A stretch of 5,666 bases of DNA. Source: Candidatus Blautia intestinipullorum (GTDB lineage: Bacteria > Bacillota > Clostridia > Lachnospirales > Lachnospiraceae). Below are positions 1-5,607 of this stretch, piece after piece (position 1 is the stretch's first letter; each line of letters opens with the position of its first letter). The translations under genes were made by a program, and so were the position numbers. The stretch covers positions 1 to 5,666 of the forward strand of contig DWVA01000090.1 of the NCBI GenBank assembly GCA_019120475.1, written 5' to 3'. The notes beneath the pieces are model-generated. The model was not told the DNA's origin. It saw nothing but the letters and a program-made list of their open reading frames with translations, and did not search any database.

Positions 1-433
1 GTCCTCCGGAAAGCTGTTTGGGCTTAGCGTTGATATAAGGCGCCATCCCTACCTTTTCCAGATACATCATGGCGTTTTTTTCCGCCTCTTCCTTACTCTT
101 TTTCAGAACCTTTTCCTGTCCTACCGTACAGTTTTTCAGCACAGTCATATTGTTGAAAAGGTTAAAGCTCTGGAATACCATTCCCACTTTGGAGCGGTAC
201 TCCGGCACGTTGACTCCTTTTTCCGTAATATTCTTCCCATGGTAGAGGATCTCACCTGTAGAAGGTGTTTCCAGAAGGTTCATGCATCGCAGCAGAGTGG
301 ATTTTCCGGAGCCGGAAGGTCCGATAATGCAGGTAACATCCTTGGGCTTCACAGAGAAGTCGATATCCTTCAGAATTTCATTATTTCCAAATGATTTTCC
401 CAGATGCCGCACATTCAGGATTTCTTCACTCAT
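1..433 (-). CDS. Polar amino-acid ABC transporter ATP-binding protein (3' part missing)
   Basis: This is the ATPase of an amino-acid importer, which hydrolyses ATP on the inner face of the membrane to drive uptake through the permease encoded just upstream. The visible 144 residues start MSEEILNV and hold the Walker A motif GPSGSGKST (residues 38-46), the following LLRCMN stretch typical of the GlnQ/HisP type, and the Q-loop glutamine in VFQSFNLF (Gln88). The LSGG signature (141-144) falls exactly at the window edge. Walker B and the H-loop are off the window; about 100 residues are missing relative to the usual 240-250. The ATG lies 2 nt after the permease stop codon (TAA-CC-ATG), with an AGGAAGG ribosome binding site inside the end of the permease gene, so translation is probably coupled. 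The family call is firm; the transported amino acid cannot be read from this subunit. Confidence 0.95.
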   Translation of the reverse strand, partial: MSEEILNVRHLGKSFGNNEILKDIDFSVKPKDVTCIIGPSGSGKSTLLRCMNLLETPSTGEILYHGKNITEKGVNVPEYRSKVGMVFQSFNLFNNMTVLKNCTVGQEKVLKKSKEEAEKNAMMYLEKVGMAPYINAKPKQLSGG

Positions 434-435
434 GG

Positions 436-1224
436 TTACTTAACCTTCCTTTCCTTGTAAGAATACATACCGCTGGTATAGGTCAGGGTATCTGTAGTCG
501 CCAGATCATAGTTGTCCGGTCCGTCCATTTTGCGTTCCAGAAGACGCAGAAGACGGGAACAGGTAAAGGTCATCACAAAATAGATCACCATCGCGATGGT
601 AAAGGACTCAAAATAGGTGTACAAAGCTCCCGCCACGCCCTTGGTGGTGTAAAACAGTTCTACTGTTCCGATAATGGAAAGCACACAGGTATCCTTGATA
701 TTGATGATCAGGTTGTTTCCGATCTGCGGCATAATATTCCTTAACGCCTGGGGAAGAATTACGTTTACCATAGTCTGCACATGAGTCATACCGATGGCTT
801 TCGCTCCCTCCGTCTGTCCTTCGTCAATGGAAAGGATTCCGCCTCTGACAGTCTCCGCCATATACGCGCCTGTATTGATGGATACGATCAGGATTGCCGC
901 GAACCACATGGACATATTGATCTCAAAAAGATACGAGCTTCCGAAATAAATGAACATCGCCTGGGCCATCATAGGCGTTCCGCGGAAGAATTCCACATAG
1001 CAGGCCATGATAAACTTTATTACTTTTATGATCACGCGTTTCACCGGAGAATCATTTTTGTCCACAGGTATCGTCTGGATGATACCTACCACAAATCCGA
1101 TGATACAGCCGAACAGAGTACCTACAAGAGCAAGCCACAGGCTCACTCCCGCTCCCTTTAAGAAAGATGGTCCGTATTGCTGGAGCAGATAAACGATCCG
1201 CCCCCAAAAACTCTCAGGCAGCAT
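436..1224 (-). CDS. Polar amino-acid ABC transporter permease (HisM/GlnP family)
   Basis: A 262-residue inner-membrane permease, full length for the family. A hydrophobic segment at about 25-50 follows an N-terminal amphipathic stretch; further membrane segments lie near 65-80, 85-120, 165-190 and 205-225. The family motif FFRGTP is at 79-84, and the EAA loop that contacts the ATPase (EGAKAIGM...ILPQALR) spans about 139-162. The start is well supported: AAGGAGG sits 7 nt upstream of the ATG. The gene begins 15 nt after the stop codon of the binding-protein gene and ends 2 nt before the ATPase gene, so the three are one transcription unit. Only one permease gene is visible, so the channel is probably a homodimer, unless a second permease gene lies beyond the left edge. 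The C-terminal tail (about 233-262) is polar and probably cytoplasmic. Substrate unknown. Confidence 0.95.
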   Translation of the reverse strand: MLPESFWGRIVYLLQQYGPSFLKGAGVSLWLALVGTLFGCIIGFVVGIIQTIPVDKNDSPVKRVIIKVIKFIMACYVEFFRGTPMMAQAMFIYFGSSYLFEINMSMWFAAILIVSINTGAYMAETVRGGILSIDEGQTEGAKAIGMTHVQTMVNVILPQALRNIMPQIGNNLIINIKDTCVLSIIGTVELFYTTKGVAGALYTYFESFTIAMVIYFVMTFTCSRLLRLLERKMDGPDNYDLATTDTLTYTSGMYSYKERKVK

Positions 1225-1239
1225 TCCGGCCCCTCCTTA

Positions 1240-2088
1240 TCACTCGGACAGAGGCTGAACAGCGATCGCCTCATCCATCATTTCAGAATAATCATCCTCT
1301 GTCATCTCTGAAAGTACGCCGTTGATAGCTTCCTTCAGCTCATCGTTGCCTTTTTTCAGAGAAATACCGATATTGATCTCTTCGTCAGAAACCTCAAAAG
1401 CGCCGTCCGTATCGCTGAAATCAAGAAGCTTCAGGTCAGGATAAGCTACGCAGGCAGCTTTTCCGGTAGGCATATCCGTTACAACAGCGTCACATTTGCC
1501 GGATTCCAGGGCAACCAGCATTGCCGGAGCGCTTTCCTGGGCAGGAAGGATATCTGCATCCGGGATCTGAGGCAGGCAGGTGTCGTACCATACGGTATTC
1601 TGCTGGGAAGTACAGGTAACTCCTTTCAGATCTTCCACACTTGCCGCATCTTTATAATCTCCGTCCGCTTTTACAAGGGTGATGATAGAAGCGTAGTAAT
1701 ACGGTTCTGTAAAATCAACCATCTGGGAACGCTCAGAAGTGATGGACTGGCCTGCGATCACGCAGTCTACCTGTCCGGACTGTACCGCCGGAACAAGGGA
1801 ATCCCAGTCAAGCTTTACGATCTCAAGATCATATCCCAGTTCTTCTGTAATATGCTTCGCCATCATAACATCGTAGCCGTTGGCATAGTCGGAACTTCCG
1901 GAAATCGGCACCGCTCCGTTTGAATCATCCGGCTGTGTCCAGTTATAAGGCGCATATCCGCATTCCATCGCTACTTTCAAAGTCTTTTTCTCATCTGCGC
2001 TGACGCTCTGCGCGCCGATCATGCCGCATGTCATTGCCGCTGCAACTGCGGAAACTGTAAGCATCTTCCACATTTTGTTCTTTCTCAT
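1240..2088 (-). CDS. Extracellular amino-acid-binding protein of an ABC importer (SBP family 3)
   Basis: This secreted solute-binding protein captures an amino acid outside the membrane and delivers it to the permease encoded next. The chosen start gives 282 residues (MRKNKMWK): AGGAGG lies 9 nt upstream, while the in-frame ATG at 2106 has this AGGAGG inside its own coding region and no site before it. A basic N-terminus and hydrophobic core (about 9-26) form a signal peptide, with likely signal peptidase I cleavage after SVSA (31). No canonical lipobox is present; the AMTC at 18-21 is a poor match. Family 3 features are GYAPYNW (44-50), GYDV (71-74), ITSERSQMVDFTEPYY (116-131), whose Arg120 matches the conserved carboxylate-binding arginine, and VVTDMP (202-207), whose Asp205 matches the conserved amino-group-binding aspartate. 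The mature protein has at least six cysteines, more than is usual. It is the first gene of the operon; ligand not determinable here. Confidence 0.95.
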   Translation of the reverse strand: MRKNKMWKMLTVSAVAAAMTCGMIGAQSVSADEKKTLKVAMECGYAPYNWTQPDDSNGAVPISGSSDYANGYDVMMAKHITEELGYDLEIVKLDWDSLVPAVQSGQVDCVIAGQSITSERSQMVDFTEPYYYASIITLVKADGDYKDAASVEDLKGVTCTSQQNTVWYDTCLPQIPDADILPAQESAPAMLVALESGKCDAVVTDMPTGKAACVAYPDLKLLDFSDTDGAFEVSDEEINIGISLKKGNDELKEAINGVLSEMTEDDYSEMMDEAIAVQPLSE

Positions 2089-2097
2089 TTCTCTTTT

Positions 2098-2103
2098 CCT
2101 CCT
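2098..2103 (-). promoter_or_regulatory. Shine-Dalgarno AGGAGG that fixes the binding-protein start
   Basis: The AGGAGG lies directly after an in-frame ATG at 2106 and 9 nt before the ATG at 2088. It can serve only the latter, so the shorter reading frame is the likely protein. The signal peptide begins correctly at that downstream methionine. Confidence 0.85.
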
Positions 2104-2119
2104 CATAATATTCTTTTTG

Positions 2120-2160
2120 GCATCTGTCCTTTTCTCACAGCTTTAGTGCCGGACAGACGC
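2120..2160 (-). other. Leader hairpin upstream of the ABC operon
   Basis: On the transcribed strand, GCGTCTGTCC (2160-2151) can pair with GGACAGATGC (2129-2120), a 10-bp stem with one G-U pair and a 21-nt loop. It sits between the terminator-like hairpin and the ribosome binding site of the binding-protein gene, and no U-tract follows it. It may be a stabilising or regulatory element of the 5' leader. Function is not known. Confidence 0.45.
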
Positions 2161-2174
2161 TTTTCCTTATCGAC

Positions 2175-2214
2175 AAAAAAGCAGCGCAAAAAAACCCAAG
2201 GGCTCCATTGCGCT
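2175..2214 (-). terminator. Terminator-like hairpin in the operon leader (possible attenuator)
   Basis: On the transcribed strand AGCGCAA (2214-2208) pairs with TTGCGCT (2189-2183). After one U-U mismatch the stem continues GGAGCC/GGTTTT to a CTTG loop (2200-2197), and the hairpin is followed within 2 nt by six Ts (2180-2175). This looks like an intrinsic terminator, but it lies between a good promoter and the first gene, only a few nucleotides after the predicted transcription start. That position suggests premature termination as a control point. No T-box, S-box or lysine riboswitch consensus was recognised. Confidence 0.5.
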
Positions 2215-2222
2215 TTTGCACC

Positions 2223-2251
2223 ATTTTAATACTTTATGGTAAGAAAGTCAA
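2223..2251 (-). promoter_or_regulatory. Sigma-A-type promoter of the ABC importer operon
   Basis: The minus strand shows TTGACT (2251-2246), a 17-nt spacer and TAAAAT (2228-2223), each hexamer one base off consensus. Transcription would start near 2216 and give a leader of roughly 125 nt before the binding-protein ATG at 2088. The promoter lies just downstream of the terminator of the previous gene, which supports an independent transcription unit. Confidence 0.8.
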
Positions 2252-2271
2252 GGTTTTGTAACATTTTGTCC

Positions 2272-2308
2272 GAAAAAAGAAGCTGTCCGTCAGCGGGACA
2301 GCTTCTTT
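2272..2308 (-). terminator. Intrinsic terminator of the coiled-coil NlpC/P60 gene
   Basis: A 13-bp perfect inverted repeat (2276-2288 with 2296-2308; AAGAAGCTGTCC with GGACAGCTTCTT at its core) encloses a 7-nt loop. The minus strand continues as a T-run through the stem base (to 2273). It begins about 18 nt after the stop codon at 2326. The opposite strand also ends in a T-rich arm, but no plus-strand gene reads into it. Confidence 0.9.
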
Positions 2309-2325
2309 ATGTAATCTTTTCTTAA

Positions 2326-3723
2326 TTATACAAGACGTCTTACAGAAAGAATGGTTCTGTATGCAGCGTTATCGCTGATTTTGATTCCGTCCTTCGCGTT
2401 GGACGCATGTACGATCTTTCCATCGCCCATATAAATTGCAACATGTCCGCCGTAGCAGATCAGATCTCCCGGCTGAGCATCTTCGTAGGAAACTTCTGTA
2501 CCTGCGTTCTGCTGTTCATAGGATGTTCTCGGAAGGTCAACGCCGAAGTTTTTGTACACACTCTGTACGAAACCGGAGCAGTCGGCGCCGCCTGTCAGGC
2601 TTGTGCCGCCCCATACATAGGGATTTCCTACAAACTGAGTAGCGTAATCAACTACAGAAGAACCTGAACCTGAGGAACTGGAGCTTGAGGAGGACTCATA
2701 TTCAGAAGGATCTACCGTATTTCCGGAGTCGATCACATTGCCATATTCATCGTACTCATAATCTTCCTCGGATCCGCTGTAATCGTCTTCAGAAGCAACT
2801 TCTTCCGCATCTACCTCGTTGCCTTCCTCGTCGTATACAGTCTCGCCGTTCTCTGCTGCTTCGCTTGCGTCTACTTCATTGCCTTCTTCATCATATACAA
2901 CAGTTTCTTCTTCCTGCTGCGCTTCTTCCTCTGCTGCTGCAGCGGCCGCAGCGGCTTCCGCCTCTGCCTGGCGTCTTGCTTCTTCCTCTGCTGCGATTCT
3001 TTCAGCTTCAAGCTGTTCGATCTCAGCCTGCTGCTGCTGGATCAGATTTGCGTATTCATTCGCCATCTGCTGAGCGTATGCGATCTCGTTGTCATAGTCT
3101 GCAGATGTGGCTTTTCTTTCGTCAATAGCGGTCTGCAGGTTTACGGATTCCGCTTCATATTCCTGCTTCATGCCTTCCAGCTCTGCCTTTTCCTGCTCAT
3201 ACTGCTGGCCAAGCTGTGTAACCTGCTGGATCGTATTTACATATGTTTCCAGACTGTCTCTGTCATATTCGTACATTTTCTGAGTATACTCAGCTTTTGT
3301 AAGGAGCTCGGAAAGGTTTTCCGCGTTCACCATCATCTGGAACCAAGCGTCGCTTCCGCCTTTCTCATACAGGTACTGGATACGCTGCTTCATAGCTTCA
3401 TACTGTTTATCTTTTGCTTTCTGCGCTTTTTCCAGATCAGCCTGTGTCTGATCGATATCAGCCTGCTTATTGCTGATGTCTCCTTCCAGAGTCTGGATAG
3501 AAACCATTACATTTACAAGATTCGCGTCTAATGCGGCGATCTCATTTTCAAGCTGCTGCTTTGCTGCATAAAACTGATCGATCTGTGCGTAAGTCGCATC
3601 CAGCTGCGCGCTGGTCCAAGCCTGTTCTTCTCTCAGTTCATCCTCCCGGGAGGCGCTTACAGTTGCAGCCTGTCCTGCTGTCATCATTACCGCTAACATC
3701 AGACATACAATTCTTTTTTTCAT
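2326..3723 (-). CDS. Secreted coiled-coil NlpC/P60 peptidoglycan hydrolase (PcsB/CwlO-like)
   Basis: A 465-residue secreted peptidoglycan endopeptidase. The start MKKRIVCLML is preceded by GAGGTGAG at good spacing; a longer frame opening with TTG at 3759 would add twelve residues before the signal peptide and is unlikely. Domains in order: signal peptide (1 to about 24, cleavage near VSA-S); long coiled coil (about 26-245) including YLYEKGGSDAWFQMMVNAEN (117-136), the short non-coil patch typical of PcsB/CwlO regulatory domains; an Ala/Glu-rich stretch (about 245-273); an acidic Tyr/Asp/Glu linker with repeats (about 274-343); a serine-glycine run (344-356); and NlpC/P60 (about 357-465). Catalytic residues are Cys382 in DCSGFV, His427 in GGHVAIY and probably His439 in VHASN. 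In PcsB and CwlO the coiled coil is controlled by the FtsEX complex; that this one is too is inference. The gene has its own promoter and terminator. Confidence 0.93.
   Translation of the reverse strand: MKKRIVCLMLAVMMTAGQAATVSASREDELREEQAWTSAQLDATYAQIDQFYAAKQQLENEIAALDANLVNVMVSIQTLEGDISNKQADIDQTQADLEKAQKAKDKQYEAMKQRIQYLYEKGGSDAWFQMMVNAENLSELLTKAEYTQKMYEYDRDSLETYVNTIQQVTQLGQQYEQEKAELEGMKQEYEAESVNLQTAIDERKATSADYDNEIAYAQQMANEYANLIQQQQAEIEQLEAERIAAEEEARRQAEAEAAAAAAAAEEEAQQEEETVVYDEEGNEVDASEAAENGETVYDEEGNEVDAEEVASEDDYSGSEEDYEYDEYGNVIDSGNTVDPSEYESSSSSSSSGSGSSVVDYATQFVGNPYVWGGTSLTGGADCSGFVQSVYKNFGVDLPRTSYEQQNAGTEVSYEDAQPGDLICYGGHVAIYMGDGKIVHASNAKDGIKISDNAAYRTILSVRRLV
2725..2895 (-). repeat. YDE-x-GN linker repeats in the NlpC/P60 gene
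   Basis: The linker carries YDEEGNEVDA twice (residues 277-286, DNA 2866-2895; residues 297-306, DNA 2806-2835), exactly 60 nt apart. A degenerate third copy, YDEYGNVIDS, is at 324-333 (DNA 2725-2754). The two copies differ mainly at third codon positions, so the duplication is not recent or the peptide is under selection. The segment is highly acidic and low in complexity, consistent with a flexible tether between coiled coil and catalytic domain. Confidence 0.8.
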
Positions 3724-3727
3724 GTTT

Positions 3728-3735
3728 CTCACCTC
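3728..3735 (-). promoter_or_regulatory. Ribosome binding site of the coiled-coil NlpC/P60 gene
   Basis: GAGGTGAG lies 4 nt before the ATG at 3723, with the AGGTG core 6 nt away. It lies inside the longer in-frame reading frame that opens with TTG at 3759, so it argues for the ATG start and the MKKR signal peptide. Confidence 0.8.
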
Positions 3736-3789
3736 ATATTTTAACAACTTATGTAACAATTGCGAAATATCTTTCTGAACTTCTTTTAC

Positions 3790-3818
3790 ATATTACCACA
3801 GGACTTTCTGGATTGCAA
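3790..3818 (-). promoter_or_regulatory. Extended -10 sigma-A promoter of the coiled-coil NlpC/P60 gene
   Basis: The minus strand reads TTGCAA (3818-3813), a 17-nt spacer, then TAATAT (3795-3790) preceded by TGg (3798-3796), an extended -10 element. The start of transcription would be near 3783, giving an untranslated leader of about 60 nt. Confidence 0.75.
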
Positions 3819-3836
3819 TAGGAAATCTTTAAAAAC

Positions 3837-3853
3837 TTTAAAATTTTGTAACA
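3837..3853 (-). promoter_or_regulatory. Candidate WalR box upstream of the PcsB/CwlO-like gene
   Basis: The minus strand reads TGTTAC-AAAAT-TTTAAA, which matches the WalR (YycF) consensus TGTWAH-N5-TGTWAH at all but one position. It ends 18 nt upstream of the -35 hexamer, centred near -62 from the predicted start, as at WalR-activated wall hydrolase genes in Bacillus. The surroundings are AT-rich, so chance matches are more likely than usual. Confidence 0.45.
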
Positions 3854-3916
3854 TTTATTAAAGATTATGCAACAGACAGCAGCCTGTACTGCATACCTGC
3901 ATCCCTTTTTAGCGGG

Positions 3917-3950
3917 AAAAAAGGAGATTCCTCCTTCTGGAAAAATCTCC
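3917..3950 (-). terminator. Intrinsic terminator of the wall-binding hydrolase gene
   Basis: A 12-bp stem with two G-U pairs on the transcript (3950-3939 with 3934-3923, GGAGATT pairing with AATCTCC at the base) closes a 4-nt AGAA loop and is followed by six Ts (3922-3917). It starts about 15 nt after the stop codon at 3965 and separates this gene from the next hydrolase gene. Confidence 0.9.
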
Positions 3951-3964
3951 CCTTTCTGCTGTGC

Positions 3965-5569
3965 TCAGCGGAAAAGATCCGCAAGGATCTGATCTGCCGT
4001 CATATTTTTGTAATTATTATTCAGCGCCGTCCAACGCAGATAATTTCCACGTCTGATGTAATTTCCGCAGGACGGACTGTAATTATATTTTGTATATCCC
4101 TTGAACTTTGACATATACTGTTTTGCCAGAGCTACAGCCTGACTGTCATAGCTTCCTGTTGGAGTTGTGGTTCCGGAGATCTGAACTCCCGCCTGAGGCG
4201 TGGAGTGCAGGACTACCGCGCTCTTGTCCGCGCACTGTCCCAGAACGATCCATGTATGCCCGTCATCAAATCCGATATCTCCAGGATACAATTTCCAGTC
4301 AGTTTTTGACAGATAGTTCTGATTATAGACGGTTCCCCATCCTTTTCCCTTATAGTAGCTTCCGATCTCTCCGGACACTACTGTGGCGTAGCTGTTCATT
4401 ACCTGATAGGTGGCCCAGCCTACATATCCGGAGCAATCAAGACCTTTGTCGCTGTAATAGCGGTAGTCATCGTAATCGTAGCTGCGGTTGTGGCTGTTGT
4501 ACCAGGACGCCCATACCGGACTTACCCCTTTTCTTGTGGCGTCGCTGTTGTGCCCGCCGCCCCATACATAAAGAGTACGTCCGACAGGCTGCATGGCAGC
4601 CAGCAGGAAGTTCTTCACTGTTTTCTCTGATCCAGGCTGATTCGGCCGGATCGCCGCATCCATATCTACCGAAGTTCCCTCTGAAGAATTGGACACGATC
4701 AGATATCCGTCTGATCCGAATTTGTATCTCTCTCCATCAATGGTCTTCGTTCCTGTTACCATAACGGCAGTGCTTGGATTAAAATATCTCTTTCCGCCGC
4801 TGTCAGAAACCCATCCTCTTGCCGCAACGCCTGTGCTGGGATCAAAGTAGTATGTTTTTCCCCGGATTGTCCGCAGGCCCTTCATCATCACACCTGCGCT
4901 TGTGAAATATCTTCTTGTTTTTTTATCTCTGGAAGTGATCCATCCCGTAGCCATTCGGTAGGTTCCTCCCCGGAAATAGCGGGTATTTCCGTTTGTTGCC
5001 GTCAGAAAACCGCTTTTGGCCACGCCGGTGTTTCCATCAAAATAGTAAGAGTATCCGCTGATCTTCTTCAGTCCTTTGTACATCACTCCGGTCCTTGGAT
5101 GGAAATACCATCGCTGGTTCTTGGAATTCCTCATCCACCCGGTGGCCATACGATAGGTTCCTCCCCGGAAATAGCGGGTATTTCCGTTTGCCGCCCGCAA
5201 AAAGCCGCTCTGAGCCCATCCTGTTTTTCCGTCAAAATAATAACGGTAGCTTCCGATCTTCTGAAGTCCCGTCTTCATAGCGCCTGTTTTCGGATCAAAG
5301 TAGCGGCGTTTTCCATTGGAGAGCTTATACCATCCCTTGTACAAAACCCCTGTTCTTGCATTCAGGTAATACTTTTTCCCTCCAAGTGTCAGCCAGCCTT
5401 TTACCCTTTTCCCATTTTCATAGTAGTAAGTCTTGCCTCTGATCGTCCGGAATCCCGTTGTAGCCGCTTTTGTTTCCACAGTAGTCGCCTGAACGGTGAA
5501 CCCGGCGGCAAAAATTAAAAGCCCCAGCAAAATCCCCCAGAATTTCCAGCTTTTCCTTACCTTCTTCAT
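3965..5569 (-). CDS. Secreted wall hydrolase: twelve cell-wall-binding repeats plus NlpC/P60-like domain
   Basis: A 534-residue secreted protein starting MKKVRKSWKF, chosen because a GAGG-type ribosome binding site lies 8 nt upstream and a signal peptide follows; the in-frame ATG at 5593 lacks such a site. Signal peptide: about 1-35. Residues 39-292 hold twelve consecutive 19-22 residue repeats of the choline/glucan-binding (CW_binding) type, with the G-W/L...G-K-x-Y-Y-F...T-G-x-M pattern, which should anchor the protein to wall polymers. The ligand is not evident. After a short linker, residues about 310-500 form an NlpC/P60-like cysteine peptidase: YVWGGGH (334-340), catalytic Cys379 in LDCSGYVGW, His438 in DDGHTWIVLG and probably His455 in VLHSTP. 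About 37 residues separate YVWGGGH from LDCSG, far more than the usual ten or so. Likely role: cleavage of peptidoglycan stem peptides or cross-bridges. Single-gene unit. Confidence 0.9.
   Translation of the reverse strand: MKKVRKSWKFWGILLGLLIFAAGFTVQATTVETKAATTGFRTIRGKTYYYENGKRVKGWLTLGGKKYYLNARTGVLYKGWYKLSNGKRRYFDPKTGAMKTGLQKIGSYRYYFDGKTGWAQSGFLRAANGNTRYFRGGTYRMATGWMRNSKNQRWYFHPRTGVMYKGLKKISGYSYYFDGNTGVAKSGFLTATNGNTRYFRGGTYRMATGWITSRDKKTRRYFTSAGVMMKGLRTIRGKTYYFDPSTGVAARGWVSDSGGKRYFNPSTAVMVTGTKTIDGERYKFGSDGYLIVSNSSEGTSVDMDAAIRPNQPGSEKTVKNFLLAAMQPVGRTLYVWGGGHNSDATRKGVSPVWASWYNSHNRSYDYDDYRYYSDKGLDCSGYVGWATYQVMNSYATVVSGEIGSYYKGKGWGTVYNQNYLSKTDWKLYPGDIGFDDGHTWIVLGQCADKSAVVLHSTPQAGVQISGTTTPTGSYDSQAVALAKQYMSKFKGYTKYNYSPSCGNYIRRGNYLRWTALNNNYKNMTADQILADLFR
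4880..5269 (-). repeat. Tandem 195-bp super-repeat in the wall-binding domain
   Basis: Two adjacent blocks of 65 codons, 5269-5075 (residues 101-165) and 5074-4880 (166-230), each hold three wall-binding repeats in the same order. They share NGNTRYFRGGTYRMATGW exactly (128-145 and 193-210). A 37-nt stretch at 5154-5190 is identical to 4959-4995, exactly 195 nt apart. This points to in-frame tandem duplication of a three-repeat block, with later divergence or local gene conversion. Confidence 0.9.
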
Positions 5570-5577
5570 ATCTCTTT

Positions 5578-5586
5578 CCTCTTCCT
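5578..5586 (-). promoter_or_regulatory. Ribosome binding site that fixes the wall-hydrolase start
   Basis: AGGAAGAGG ends 8 nt before the ATG at 5569. The longer frame from the ATG at 5593 would contain this site and has only A/T-rich sequence before it, so 5569 is preferred. Confidence 0.75.
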
Positions 5587-5607
5587 GCCCCATTTTATTA
5601 CTTTTCT

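Noticed and set aside
391..1192. Plus-strand open frames opposite the permease gene
   Set aside because: The minus strand encodes a full permease with its family motifs. The plus-strand products show no recognisable domain and no start signals.
2258..2263. TGTTAC just upstream of the -35 of the importer promoter as a third WalR site
   Set aside because: Only one half-site is present. The sequence 11 nt on (CTTGAC) does not match TGTWAH, so this is probably chance in an AT-rich spacer.
2931..2955. GCNGC-rich tract with a NotI-like GCGGCCGC as a possible inserted element or promoter
   Set aside because: It simply encodes the poly-alanine part of the Ala/Glu-rich segment in frame and needs no other explanation.
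2685..3128. Plus-strand open frames opposite the coiled-coil gene
   Set aside because: Their Leu/Pro/Arg-rich or Ser/Ala-rich products are mirror images of the Glu/Gln/Ala-rich codons on the other strand, and nothing suggests translation.
3741..3758. TGTTAC and TGTTAA repeated in the leader of the coiled-coil hydrolase gene as a WalR box
   Set aside because: The half-sites are separated by 6 rather than 5 nt, which changes the helical phase, and the pair lies close to the ribosome binding site. It is intriguing but does not fit the consensus.
3851..3900. Small inverted repeats (such as ATGCA with TGCAT, ACAG with CTGT) between the two hydrolase genes as an RNA gene
   Set aside because: The stems are only 4-5 bp with long loops, and no promoter or U-tract is positioned to make a separate RNA.
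4108..4764. Plus-strand open frame of 218 codons opposite the wall-binding hydrolase gene
   Set aside because: It is antisense to a clearly coding, domain-rich gene, its product is low in plausible structure (rich in Arg, Ser, Leu, Pro) and no ribosome binding site or family motif was seen.
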